Shown piece by piece: positions 24,179 through 32,473 of a DNA stretch of 64,000 bases. Position 1 is the stretch's first letter; every line of letters starts with the position of its first letter. The stretch covers positions 1-64,000 of the forward strand of contig NZ_BPFH01000003.1 of the NCBI RefSeq assembly GCF_019655435.1, given 5' to 3'. The DNA is from Jannaschia pagri. Its GTDB lineage: Bacteria > Pseudomonadota > Alphaproteobacteria > Rhodobacterales > Rhodobacteraceae. Position numbers and translations under genes: made by a program. A model generated the notes under the pieces. It saw only the letters and a list, made by a program, of their open reading frames with translations, had not been told where the DNA came from and ran no database searches.

Positions 24179-25057
24179 TCAGTTTAGGAATTCGAGGACC
24201 TCACGGGACTGCTTTTCCAAGTTCTTGCGCATCTTCGCGAAGGCAGCGGCCTCAAGCTGACGCACACGCTCCTTAGAAAGCTTAAGCTCATTGCCGAGGG
24301 ATTCCAACGTCCGAGGATCTTCGCGAAGCTTCCGCTCCCGAACAATGAACCGCTCCCGCTCATTCAGGGAGGACAAGGCCGTCAGCAACCACTGGCGCAA
24401 GGTCTCGGTGTCGTGGTTGTTCTCGACGATCTCTTCCGCTTGGGAGGCATCGTCCTCCAGCGTATCGATCCATTCACGGCCCTCATCCTCGGAGGATTGG
24501 GTTGCATTGAGGCTGAAGTCAGAGCCGCTCAACCGGCCTTCCATCATCTCCACGTCGTGAAGGGGAACGCCGACCTCTTCCGCGATCCGCTCCCGCAGGG
24601 TTTGACGGTCCAGCACGATGCCCTCGGCCAGGGCTTCCCGCTCCAAACGAGCCTGCACACGACGCAGATTGAAAAACAGCGACTTCTGGCTGCTGGTCGA
24701 TCCGGTCCGCACCATCGACCAATTCCGCATCACGTGGTCTTGAATCGATGCCTTGATCCACCACACGGCGTATGTCGAGAACCGAACACCCCGGTCCGGG
24801 TCGAACTTTTCAGCCGCCTTCATTAAGCCCAGACCCGCCTCTTGGATCAAATCGTTCATGGGGGCGCCGTACCGCTTGAACTTCGCCGCCATAGAGATGG
24901 CGAGGCGCATGTACGCTGTAATCAAGCGATGCAGGCTTTCCTCGCAGCGCTCGTCACGCCAAGCGTAAGCCAGTTTCAACTCTGTCTCCGCATCCAAAAG
25001 CTCTGCCTTCATGGCGCGCCTTGACAGGGACATGTCACTGTTGAAATCGAGAGCCAT
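24179..25057 (-). CDS. rpoH: RNA polymerase sigma-32 factor, RpoH2 type
   Basis: This is a 292-residue heat-shock-type sigma factor. Region 2 is clear (NDLIQEAGLGLMKAAEKFDP, FSTYAVWWIKASIQDHVMRNWSMV). The RpoH box is SQKSLFFNLRR at about residue 125, and region 4 has LSSLNERERFIVRERKL and LSKERVRQLEAAAFAKMRKN. It starts at ATG 25057 after AAGGGGG; the longer upstream frame is not conserved. By its sequence pattern it resembles the second RpoH of Rhodobacterales, which in Rhodobacter sphaeroides is part of the singlet-oxygen response under RpoE. The upstream promoter fits that idea. Confidence 0.9.
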   Translation of the reverse strand: MALDFNSDMSLSRRAMKAELLDAETELKLAYAWRDERCEESLHRLITAYMRLAISMAAKFKRYGAPMNDLIQEAGLGLMKAAEKFDPDRGVRFSTYAVWWIKASIQDHVMRNWSMVRTGSTSSQKSLFFNLRRVQARLEREALAEGIVLDRQTLRERIAEEVGVPLHDVEMMEGRLSGSDFSLNATQSSEDEGREWIDTLEDDASQAEEIVENNHDTETLRQWLLTALSSLNERERFIVRERKLREDPRTLESLGNELKLSKERVRQLEAAAFAKMRKNLEKQSREVLEFLN

Positions 25058-25119
25058 CTTGCACCCCCTTGTTGGGTAAACTTTGCAGGTGTGCCGGAAT
25101 TCTCCGTGCTTATGTATGC

Positions 25120-25148
25120 AACTACGGGGCGACCCTGCGCCCGGATCA
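25120..25148 (-). promoter_or_regulatory. candidate RpoE-type promoter of rpoH2
   Basis: On the minus strand TGATCC (25148-25143) is followed after 18 bases by TAGTT (25124-25120), about 60 bases before the rpoH2 start codon. TGATCC is the known -35 element of Rhodobacter RpoE promoters, and rpoHII is one of their targets. The -10 match is weak. Confidence 0.45.
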
Positions 25149-25164
25149 AAAAAAGTTTGGCCCC

Positions 25165-25680
25165 ATGACGACCCTCTCTCGCCTGACGCTAGCGCTCGGA
25201 CATGCCGCGTCCGGCAAATCCGCTTGGGCCGAGACACACGTTTTGGAGGCGGGGGGGCGTGCTGTGTATGTGGCAACCGCCGCGCTCTGGGACGATGAGA
25301 TGCGGGCGAAGGCACAGGCCCACGCCGACCGACGTGGCGCGGCTTGGACCTTGATCGAAGGCCCGAAAGACCTGGCAGACACCTGTCTGGCGGCCCAGCG
25401 CGGCGACGTCCTGCTGATTGATTGCGCGACCATGTGGCTGACCGGTCTGATGATGACGGACACAGATTGGCAGGCGCCGGCCACGGCCTGGATCGCCGCA
25501 ATGGCGGAGGGGGCCGCACGCTACGTGGTGGTCAGCAATGACGTTGGCGGTGGCGTGGCTCCGGACAATGCCCTGGCGCGGCGTTTTCAGCGCGCCCAAG
25601 GCGCCTTGAACCAGCAGTTAGCGTCTGCCGCCGACCGTGTGGTTCTGGTGACGGCTGGCTTGCCCCAGGTGCTGAAATGA
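25165..25680 (+). CDS. cobU: adenosylcobinamide kinase / guanylyltransferase
   Basis: This is a 171-residue CobU/CobP enzyme. It phosphorylates adenosylcobinamide and then adds GMP, giving adenosylcobinamide-GDP in the nucleotide-loop assembly of vitamin B12. The P-loop GHAASGKSAWAE is at residues 11-22. VYVATAALWDDEM and the C-terminal VSNDVGGGVAPDNALARRF with NQQLASAADRVVLVTAGLP are typical. ATG 25165 is chosen; the upstream in-frame part has no similarity. It is divergent from rpoH2 and overlaps the following phosphatase by ATGA. Confidence 0.95.
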   Translation: MTTLSRLTLALGHAASGKSAWAETHVLEAGGRAVYVATAALWDDEMRAKAQAHADRRGAAWTLIEGPKDLADTCLAAQRGDVLLIDCATMWLTGLMMTDTDWQAPATAWIAAMAEGAARYVVVSNDVGGGVAPDNALARRFQRAQGALNQQLASAADRVVLVTAGLPQVLK

Positions 25681-26234
25681 CCCGCCTCTGGCTCATCCGC
25701 CATGGCCCGACCCACGCCAAACGGATGGTCGGATGGACCGACCTGCCCGCCGATCTGTCCGATACGGCGGCGCTGGCCCGTCTATCCGCAGCCTTACCGC
25801 AGGCCCCCGTTGTAAGCAGCGACTTGATCCGCGCCACGGCCACAGCCGATGCGATCCAAGGCACCCGCCCACGTTTGCCCCATGAACAGCCGTTGCGAGA
25901 GTTCCACTACGGCGACTGGGAAAACCGCGCCTTCGACGCCATCGACAGTCCAGAATTGCGAAGCTACTTCGAGCGGCCTGGGGCCCAGCGCGCACCGGGT
26001 GGGGAGTCCTGGAACGATGTCTCGGACCGTGTGTATCGGGCGCTCAACCGGCTCGCCCATGGCCGGGACCTGATCGTCGTCGCCCATATGGGTGTCATCT
26101 TGACCCTTTGGGCCCGCGCACAGGGCATCACCCCTTACCAAGCCCTGGGCCAGAAAATCGACAACCTGAGCCTCACGCGCATTGACTGGACCGCAGGGCA
26201 GATGGTCGCCCATCGGGCCAATCACTGTCCGTGA
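25677..26234 (+). CDS. histidine phosphatase family protein, CobC-like
   Basis: This 185-residue phosphatase of the phosphoglycerate mutase superfamily has the catalytic LIRHGPTHAK motif at residues 6-15, VVSSDLIRATATAD, and the second-half histidine in VVAHMGVILTLWAR. Its four-base overlap with cobU suggests alpha-ribazole phosphatase (CobC), the step that dephosphorylates alpha-ribazole-5-phosphate or the cobalamin phosphate. The family call is firm; the substrate is inferred from context only. Confidence 0.88.
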   Translation: MTRLWLIRHGPTHAKRMVGWTDLPADLSDTAALARLSAALPQAPVVSSDLIRATATADAIQGTRPRLPHEQPLREFHYGDWENRAFDAIDSPELRSYFERPGAQRAPGGESWNDVSDRVYRALNRLAHGRDLIVVAHMGVILTLWARAQGITPYQALGQKIDNLSLTRIDWTAGQMVAHRANHCP

Positions 26235-26291
26235 TGGCGCTGTCAGAGATCCTGAATTCCCAGACCGGATCCGTCAGGATATCCAGACCCC

Positions 26292-26981
26292 ATGACACAG
26301 ACCTATTCCCTTTTGATTGGCGACCGCAGCTACTCCAGCTGGTCGCTGCGCGCGTGGGTGTTGTTCGAGACGTTCGACATTGCCTATTCCGAGCAGCTTA
26401 CCCTGCTCTATGACGACAGCTTTGCTGAGGACTTGAAAGCCTGGGCGCCGGCCCGCAGCGTACCCACCGTGCGCACGCCCGAGGGGGGCCTTTGGACCGA
26501 CAGCCTCGCCATCGCCGAAGGCCTGGCCGAGGCGCATCCCGACAAACACCTCTGGCCCTCGGCCCCCAAGGCGCGGGCCCTTGCCCGGTCGATCTCGGCG
26601 GAAATGCACAGCGGCTTCACCGCGCTTCGGTCGGCTTGCCCCATGAACCTTCGCGTCAAATCCGGTGGGTTCCGCCCGTCCGAAGCGGTCTTGGCCGACC
26701 TGGCCCGGTTAGAGGTCATTTGGTCCCAAGCACGCGCCATGGCCACGGATGGCCCCTGGCTTTTTGGCGCCTATTCCATCGCAGACGCCATGTATGCACC
26801 GGTCGCCATGCGGATTGCCGGATATGGCCTGCCGGTCTCCGACCTGGCCCAAGCCTATGTCCAAGCCCACCTGGATCACGCCCCACTCCGGAAATGGCGC
26901 GCCCTAGGCGAAGCCGCAGACCGGACCCTGGACGTCTATGCGGTTTTCGAACCCTTGGAGCCCTTCCCCATTGCCCCCTGA
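26292..26981 (+). CDS. glutathione S-transferase family protein
   Basis: This is a 229-residue soluble GST. The N-terminal thioredoxin-like half starts YSLLIGDRSYSSWSLRAWVL, with the serine pair SYSSWS near the usual catalytic position. PARSVPTVRTPEGGLWTDSLAIAEGLAE forms the glutathione-binding region. The C-terminal helical half begins about residue 95 and includes PWLFGAYSIADAMYAPVAMRI. The sequence resembles the zeta/beta-like group with GDRSYSSWS found in many proteobacteria. Substrate unknown. It is 57 bases downstream of the phosphatase and may share its transcript. Confidence 0.93.
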   Translation: MTQTYSLLIGDRSYSSWSLRAWVLFETFDIAYSEQLTLLYDDSFAEDLKAWAPARSVPTVRTPEGGLWTDSLAIAEGLAEAHPDKHLWPSAPKARALARSISAEMHSGFTALRSACPMNLRVKSGGFRPSEAVLADLARLEVIWSQARAMATDGPWLFGAYSIADAMYAPVAMRIAGYGLPVSDLAQAYVQAHLDHAPLRKWRALGEAADRTLDVYAVFEPLEPFPIAP

Positions 26982-27095
26982 CGCACGCGTGCGGCGGGGC
27001 GCCTCGCCCCAGCCGCCGGTGCCTAGACATCCTGCGCCGTCGTTAACCTCTCGGAAAGGTTTGCCGCGTTAACCCTTTCCTGAAGGGGACGGGAT

Positions 27096-28610
27096 ATGCT
27101 GGCACGCACCACGACGGTTGCCTTTGAAGGGCTGGAGGCGCGGCCCGTCGACGTCCAATGCGCCGTCTCGCCCGGGCTGCCCGGCTTTTCCATCGTCGGT
27201 CTGCCCGACAAGGCGGTCTCCGAGGCGCGTGATCGGATCAGGACCGCCTTGTCGGAACTGTCCATCGCGCTGCCTTCCAAGAAGGTCACCGTGAACCTGT
27301 CGCCAGCAGACCTTCCCAAGGAAGGCGCGCATTTTGATCTCCCCATCGCGCTGTCCCTTCTGGCGGCCCTGGAAATCGTTCCACCGACCAAGCTCACTCA
27401 AGCCGTCTCCATTGGTGAGATGTCGCTGGACGGCGCCTTGGTCCCGGTGGTCGGTGCGCTGCCATCGGCCTTGACCGCAGGGGCCCTTGGTTCAGTGCTC
27501 TATTGCCCCTCCGCTTGCGGGGCGGAGGCGGCCTGGGTCGATGCCACGCCGGTCCATGCCGCCCCTTCGCTCAAGGCGCTGATCGACCATCTGACGGGCG
27601 TCGCGCCCATTGACCCGGCCAAACCGGGGCGCCTGCCAGACACACCCGCTGGCCCCTGCCTGCGGGATGTCCGCGGGCAGGAGAGGGCGAAGCGCGCGTT
27701 GGAAATCGCCGCCGCAGGACGCCATCACTTGTTTCTGGTTGGCCCCCCTGGGGCCGGAAAATCCATGCTCGCCGCCCGCCTGCCGGGACTCCTACCGCCC
27801 CTGTCCGCGCGCGAAGCCCTCGACACCTCGATGATCCACTCCCTGGCCGGGACGCTCGAAGAGGGCGGGATCCTGTACCGCCGTCCGTTCCAGGAACCGC
27901 ACCACACCGCCTCGGTTGCGGCCATCGTCGGCGGGGGCAAACGCGCAGGCCCGGGCCAAGTCAGTCTGGCCCACAATGGCGTCCTCTTCATGGACGAATT
28001 CCCAGAGTTTCCCCGTGCCGTCCTCGAAACACTCCGCCAGCCCATTGAGACCGGTGAAGTCGTCATCGCCCGCGCAAACGCCCATGTCCGCTACCCCTGC
28101 CGCTTCCTGCTCATCGCGGCCGCGAATCCCTGCCGGTGCGGCATGCTGTATGACGCAAATGCCGCCTGTTCCCGCGCGCCCGTCTGCGGCGAAGACTACA
28201 TGTCCAGAGTGTCTGGCCCATTGATGGACCGCTTCGATCTGCGCCTTGAGGTGCCTGCCGTCGATGTGTCGGACCTGTCCTTGCCGCCATCGGGCGACAC
28301 CTCCGCCACCGTGGCCGGTCGAGTCGCGGCCGCGCGAGAGATCCAAGCGGACCGGTACAAAGGGCAACCCGATATCCAGGTCAATGCGGACATATCTGGT
28401 GATGACCTGATGGCCGTCGCCACAACGGACGCCGATGGGCAAGACATTCTGAACCAAGCGGCAGACCGCTTCCGGCTCACCGCAAGAGGCTATCACCGCG
28501 TCCTCAAAGTCGCGCGCACTATCGCTGATCTGGCGGGCGTCGAGACCGTGGGGAGACCCCATATCGCCGAAGCTCTCTCCTACCGATTGATTGCCGCGCG
28601 GGACACATAG
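27096..28610 (+). CDS. YifB family Mg-chelatase-like AAA ATPase (ComM)
   Basis: This 504-residue protein has an N-terminal Lon-protease-like domain (FSIVGLPDKAVSEARDRIRTAL), then a chelatase-like AAA ATPase. Walker A is GPPGAGKSMLAARLPGLLP at about residues 213-231, and Walker B is LFMDEFPEFPR. A loop with CRCGMLYDANAAC and C-terminal helices follow. ComM of this family is a hexameric helicase that promotes branch migration during natural transformation. ATG 27096 follows AAGGGGACGGG. It is a single gene, and whether this organism is transformable cannot be told. Confidence 0.93.
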   Translation: MLARTTTVAFEGLEARPVDVQCAVSPGLPGFSIVGLPDKAVSEARDRIRTALSELSIALPSKKVTVNLSPADLPKEGAHFDLPIALSLLAALEIVPPTKLTQAVSIGEMSLDGALVPVVGALPSALTAGALGSVLYCPSACGAEAAWVDATPVHAAPSLKALIDHLTGVAPIDPAKPGRLPDTPAGPCLRDVRGQERAKRALEIAAAGRHHLFLVGPPGAGKSMLAARLPGLLPPLSAREALDTSMIHSLAGTLEEGGILYRRPFQEPHHTASVAAIVGGGKRAGPGQVSLAHNGVLFMDEFPEFPRAVLETLRQPIETGEVVIARANAHVRYPCRFLLIAAANPCRCGMLYDANAACSRAPVCGEDYMSRVSGPLMDRFDLRLEVPAVDVSDLSLPPSGDTSATVAGRVAAAREIQADRYKGQPDIQVNADISGDDLMAVATTDADGQDILNQAADRFRLTARGYHRVLKVARTIADLAGVETVGRPHIAEALSYRLIAARDT

Positions 28611-28777
28611 CGACGGCAGGCCCGACCAAAGACAATGCTGTCGGCTCCAGGGCGCTGATCAGAGGCAAAATCCAAGCCGAACCCAGGCCCACAGCCCCGG
28701 AACAACACGTCCCCAACATCGCGCTTGGCTAGCGTTTCCTACCGGCTCATCCGAAATCGGCAGCTCAACCCAACCCT

Positions 28778-28801
28778 TTCGATGTTCCAAAAATATGCCG
28801 A
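28778..28801. repeat. degenerate intergenic repeat GATGTTCC
   Basis: CTTTCGATGTTCCAAAAATATGCC matches the start of the elements at 36184 and 59915 (TTCGATGTTCC followed by an A/T-rich core and CCGG or CTGG). The GGGGC hairpin half seen in the other copies is not present. It lies in the 273-base interval between the convergent yifB and gshB genes; I see nothing else there. Confidence 0.45.
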
Positions 28802-28883
28802 CGCCACCCCGGCATGTGAGAAACCACCCTGGAAAGAGGACACCCCGGCCCAAACACGAAGAACGAACTGCAAAAAACCCAGG

Positions 28884-29825
28884 CTAAACCCGACGGCGCT
28901 CAATGGCTTCCCAGATCAACGCACTGGCATTGGTGCCGTCGAATCGCTCCAATTCCTGCAAGCCGGTGGGCGACGTAACATTGATTTCCGTCAGGTAGTC
29001 GCCGATCACGTCGATGCCGACGAAAATCTGGCCGTTCTGTTTCAGGCGCGGCCCGATCCGATCGCAGATTTCGCGATCCCGATCCGACAGCGCGATCGGC
29101 TCCGGACGACCTCCCACATGCATGTTCGATCGTGTCTCACCTTCCGCAGGAACCCGATTGATGGCCCCAACAGGGACACCATCCACGAGAATGACCCGCT
29201 TATCGCCCTTGGACACATCAGGCAGGAATTTTTGCATGATCAAAGGCTCCCGATTGATGCCCGAAAACACCTCATGCAGCGAGTTTAAATTGCGATCTTC
29301 GGGCGTTAAGCGAAAGACCCCGGCGCCGCCATTGCCATAGAGCGGTTTGAGAATCACGTCGCCGTGCCGTGCCTTAAAGGCCTTCAACACGTCCAGATCC
29401 CGCGCGATGGCCGTGGGCGGCGTCAAATCCGGGAAATCCAAGACCATCAGCTTTTCCGGCCAGTTCCGCACCCAAGTCGGGTCATTCACCACAAGCGTTC
29501 CAGGGGCCAATCGATCCAACAAATGGGTCGTCGTGATGTAGCCCATATCGAACGGCGGATCCTGTCGCAGCCAAACCACATCGAATTCGGACAGGTCGAC
29601 CTCCCGCAGGGGCCCGAGCGTCGCGTGATCGCCAGCGACCCGCCGGACCTCCAGGTCCTGGCCCTGCGCAACAATCCGACCTTCCACATAGGCGAGCTTG
29701 TCCGGGGTGTAGTAGAACAACCGATGCCCCCGCGCCTGAGCTTCTAGGGCAAGGCGAAACGAACTATCCGCGGTAATATCGATGGCGTCGATCGGGTCCA
29801 TCTGAAAGGCAACGGAAAGGGGCAT
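28884..29825 (-). CDS. gshB: glutathione synthetase
   Basis: This is a 313-residue ATP-grasp enzyme joining gamma-glutamylcysteine and glycine. It reads [17 protein letters not shown] at the start, the substrate region [21 protein letters not shown], the ATP-grasp glycine loop [12 protein letters not shown], and the end [23 protein letters not shown] with metal-binding Glu and Asn. ATG 29825 follows GGAGACC; the upstream ATG at 29867 would add 14 unlike residues. It is downstream of rsmI and yraN in the same direction, a common alphaproteobacterial cluster. Confidence 0.96.
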   Translation of the reverse strand: MPLSVAFQMDPIDAIDITADSSFRLALEAQARGHRLFYYTPDKLAYVEGRIVAQGQDLEVRRVAGDHATLGPLREVDLSEFDVVWLRQDPPFDMGYITTTHLLDRLAPGTLVVNDPTWVRNWPEKLMVLDFPDLTPPTAIARDLDVLKAFKARHGDVILKPLYGNGGAGVFRLTPEDRNLNSLHEVFSGINREPLIMQKFLPDVSKGDKRVILVDGVPVGAINRVPAEGETRSNMHVGGRPEPIALSDRDREICDRIGPRLKQNGQIFVGIDVIGDYLTEINVTSPTGLQELERFDGTNASALIWEAIERRRV

Positions 29826-29908
29826 GGCGGTCTCCGAACGATTGGTTCGGGCCGAGTGATGACCCATGCGGCGGCCAACGGCAATGTGCGGACCCGCAGC
29901 CCCCGCCC

Positions 29909-30262
29909 TCAGGCTGTCAAAGCATTCTCGATCACTTCAATCCGACCACAGGAATCGACCAGGGCCACATCAAACCGGACCGAGCTGTTCAAACCACTGG
30001 GTAAGGTGCCCATGTACTCGCCCGCGCAGTCAAACAATCGTTTAACCTGACGGGGTCGCAAAGCTTGAGCGGCCTCGGCATGGCTGCGGCTTTTCTTGAC
30101 CTCGATGAAAATCGTATCGTCCCCTCGTTGGGCAATCACGTCGATTTCACCGCCCTGACCGCGCCATCGACGCCCGACGATCTTGTGCCCCTGTCGCGCA
30201 TAGAGATGCGAGACCTGCTCCTCCGCAGCGGCACCAGCATGGTACGATACTGTCCCAGTCAT
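29909..30262 (-). CDS. yraN: UPF0102 family protein YraN
   Basis: This 117-residue protein has an endonuclease-like fold. The PD-(D/E)XK-like core is visible as [20 protein letters not shown], with E, D and EVK in the catalytic positions, followed by [17 protein letters not shown]. The family is almost always next to rsmI, as here (40 bases downstream of it). Biochemical role unknown; a nuclease role is suggested by the motif only. Confidence 0.92.
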   Translation of the reverse strand: MTGTVSYHAGAAAEEQVSHLYARQGHKIVGRRWRGQGGEIDVIAQRGDDTIFIEVKKSRSHAEAAQALRPRQVKRLFDCAGEYMGTLPSGLNSSVRFDVALVDSCGRIEVIENALTA

Positions 30263-30302
30263 CCCTAAACCCTTGTGCCGCCCGTGGGGTGCAAACGAAA
30301 CC

Positions 30303-31169
30303 TTAGCGCCGCTTCACCTTGAGCGCCGCCTCATACACAGTGTTACGCCCAACCCCATACTTTTCCGAAACACCTTTTACCGCAGTTTTTAACGAAACTG
30401 TCTCCATCTCGACGGCGAGAAGATCCATCAAATCCTCCTCTGACAGCGCGGCGGGCGCGCCCCGGTCGATCACCACAACGATTTCGCCCTTGGGATCTTC
30501 GTCAGCGTAACGCTCAGCCAAGACATCCAAGGGGCCGCGCACGACGTCTTCGTACCGCTTGGTCAGCTCTCGACAGACGGCGGCATCACGCGGCCCGAGC
30601 ACCTCTGACGCATCGCTCAACATGGCTCCCAAACGCCGTGGCGACTCGTAGAAGACCAGTGTTGCCGGGACCTCGGCCACTTCCTTTAACGCCGTCCGAC
30701 GCGCGCCCGATTTGGGCGGCAGAAACCCCGCAAACAAAAATCGATCCGTCGACAGGCCCGCGACGCACAGCGCCGCGAGAACCGCGCTTGCCCCCGGTGC
30801 CGCTCGAACAGGCAGTCCCTCTGCCTGGGCCGCCACACCCAGCGCGAACCCGGGATCCGCAATCAACGGTGTTCCCGCTTCCGAGGCATAGGCCACCGAT
30901 TGCCCCTCCCGAAGCGCCGCCAGCAGGCGGGGACGCACCGCCGGGCCGTTGTGATCATGGTAGGGCAGCAAAGGCCGCCCCCCCAGGTCCACCCCATGGA
31001 TGGCCATCAACCGCCGGAGGGACCGCGTGTCCTCTGCGGCCAAGACATCGGCACCCCGCAACACGTCGAGCGCCCGCAAGGTGATATCCCGCGCCGCCCC
31101 GATGGGAACGGACACCAGATGCAGCCCCGGCTCAATCCGATCGCCTGTGGCCGCGCCAGTCTCTGCCAT
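30303..31169 (-). CDS. rsmI: 16S rRNA (cytidine-2'-O)-methyltransferase
   Basis: This 288-residue tetrapyrrole-methylase-fold enzyme makes 2'-O-methyl-C1402 in the ribosomal decoding centre. Typical segments: HLVSVPIGAARDITLRALDVL, ADVLAAEDTRSLRRLM, the SAM-binding SEAGTPLIADPG, and APGASAVLAALCVAGL. The C-terminal 60 residues end in a basic helix, GVGRNTVYEAALKVKRR. ATG 31169 follows GGGAGACG; earlier ATGs would add a low-complexity arginine-rich extension. It is divergent from the LpoA-like gene, whose start lies 108 bases away. Confidence 0.95.
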   Translation of the reverse strand: MAETGAATGDRIEPGLHLVSVPIGAARDITLRALDVLRGADVLAAEDTRSLRRLMAIHGVDLGGRPLLPYHDHNGPAVRPRLLAALREGQSVAYASEAGTPLIADPGFALGVAAQAEGLPVRAAPGASAVLAALCVAGLSTDRFLFAGFLPPKSGARRTALKEVAEVPATLVFYESPRRLGAMLSDASEVLGPRDAAVCRELTKRYEDVVRGPLDVLAERYADEDPKGEIVVVIDRGAPAALSEEDLMDLLAVEMETVSLKTAVKGVSEKYGVGRNTVYEAALKVKRR

Positions 31170-31276
31170 TCGACGTCTCCCATCCATCCGGCGTTTACTC
31201 CGGGTTACCCCCGCTCTAGGTTCGCAGCACCATGCGCAGCTCACCGCGCGCCGACCATCAGGGGAATACCGTCGCC

Positions 31277-32473
31277 ATGGCACTCGCAACCGCCGCCCGC
31301 TCTTGCGTCTCATTCATCCGCCGTGCGCGCAAGGCCATCGGCCTGTTTGCGGCCAGCGCTGTTCTCGCCGCCTGCCAAGTCTCGGCGCCTGGGCAAAGCA
31401 CAACCGTTGGGGGCGCCGGGGTCCGGGGCGAGGGCCCGACCAAAGTCGCCCTGCTCGTACCCCTCGGATCGGCGCGCGCCACCGACGGCACGGTCGCCCG
31501 CAGCCTAGAAAACGCCGCGCGGCTTGCCGCGGCCGACCTCGGATCGGACACTGTCACCATCACGGTCTATCCCACCCAGGGCACGGCGGCTGGGGCCCAG
31601 AGCGCCGCGCAGCAAGCGATCGCTGCGGGCGCGCAGGTCATCCTCGGCCCGCTCTACGCCGATAACGCAGCCGCCGCGGGCATTGCAGCGGCGCAATCCC
31701 AGGTGCCGATCCTTAGCTTTTCCAACAACACCTCCATCGCGGGCGGCAATGTTTGGGTTCTGGGCAACACTTTCGAGAACACCGCCGCGCGGCTGCTGCG
31801 CTTCGCGGCCGCCCAGGGGCGCAACCGCGTGCTCGTGACACACAACAATCAAGCGACGGGCCAATTGGCGGCCCAGGCCATCGGCAAAGCGGCCCAGGGC
31901 ACCGGCGCCCAGATCACGGGCAACGTCGCCTATGAACTAAGCCAGGCGGGAATCACCGCCGCCGTTCCCCAAATCGCGGCCCAGGCCCGCTCCACCAGCT
32001 CCAACGCGGTGTTCCTGACGGGCAACACCGCTGGCGACTTGCCCGTGATGGCCCAACTCTTGTCCGAACAAGGAATCGGCGGGGAAGACTTCCGCTATCT
32101 TGGATTGACACGGTGGGACATCCCCGCCGAGGCGCTGCAACTGCCCGGTCTGCAAGGCGGCTATTTCACCTTGCCGGACCCTGGCCCCCTCAACCAATTC
32201 CGCGCCCGCTATCAAAGCGCCTACAGCAGCACCCCCCACCCACTGGCGGGCTTGGCCTATGACGGGATGGCGGCCATCGGTGCCATCACGCGCCGGGGGG
32301 ACACGGTTGGTCGGCGGTCGTTGACCAACGGGTCTGGCTTTGCTGGGACGGGCGGGGTATTCCGCCTGCGTGGGGACGGCACGATCCAACGTGGCTTGGC
32401 CGTTGCCCAGATCGTCAACCGTTCAGTACAGGTGGTCAGCCCTGCCCCGAACCGATTTGGCGCCGGGTCCTGA
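31277..32473 (+). CDS. penicillin-binding protein activator, LpoA-like lipoprotein
   Basis: This is a 398-residue lipoprotein. A basic N-terminus and hydrophobic stretch lead to the lipobox VLAAC, with the modified cysteine at residue 33. The mature part is a type 1 periplasmic-binding fold: KVALLVPLGSARATDGTVARSLENAARLA, AGAQVILGPLYADNAAAA, VPILSFSNNTSIAGGNVWVLG. This matches the C-terminal domain of LpoA, the outer-membrane activator of PBP1a; the N-terminal repeat domain of E. coli LpoA is absent. ATG 31277 is chosen over 31232. The divergent rsmI gene is the standard neighbour. Confidence 0.88.
   Translation: MALATAARSCVSFIRRARKAIGLFAASAVLAACQVSAPGQSTTVGGAGVRGEGPTKVALLVPLGSARATDGTVARSLENAARLAAADLGSDTVTITVYPTQGTAAGAQSAAQQAIAAGAQVILGPLYADNAAAAGIAAAQSQVPILSFSNNTSIAGGNVWVLGNTFENTAARLLRFAAAQGRNRVLVTHNNQATGQLAAQAIGKAAQGTGAQITGNVAYELSQAGITAAVPQIAAQARSTSSNAVFLTGNTAGDLPVMAQLLSEQGIGGEDFRYLGLTRWDIPAEALQLPGLQGGYFTLPDPGPLNQFRARYQSAYSSTPHPLAGLAYDGMAAIGAITRRGDTVGRRSLTNGSGFAGTGGVFRLRGDGTIQRGLAVAQIVNRSVQVVSPAPNRFGAGS

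Noticed and set aside
22827-24260. Plus-strand open frame of 477 codons opposite coaBC and the ChaN-like gene
   Set aside because: It is antisense to two recognised genes and rich in Arg, His and Gln as expected for a shadow.
27055-27090. TTAACCCTTTCCTGAA before yifB as a CtrA site
   Set aside because: The second half is CTGA, not TTAA, so it fits the consensus only in part.
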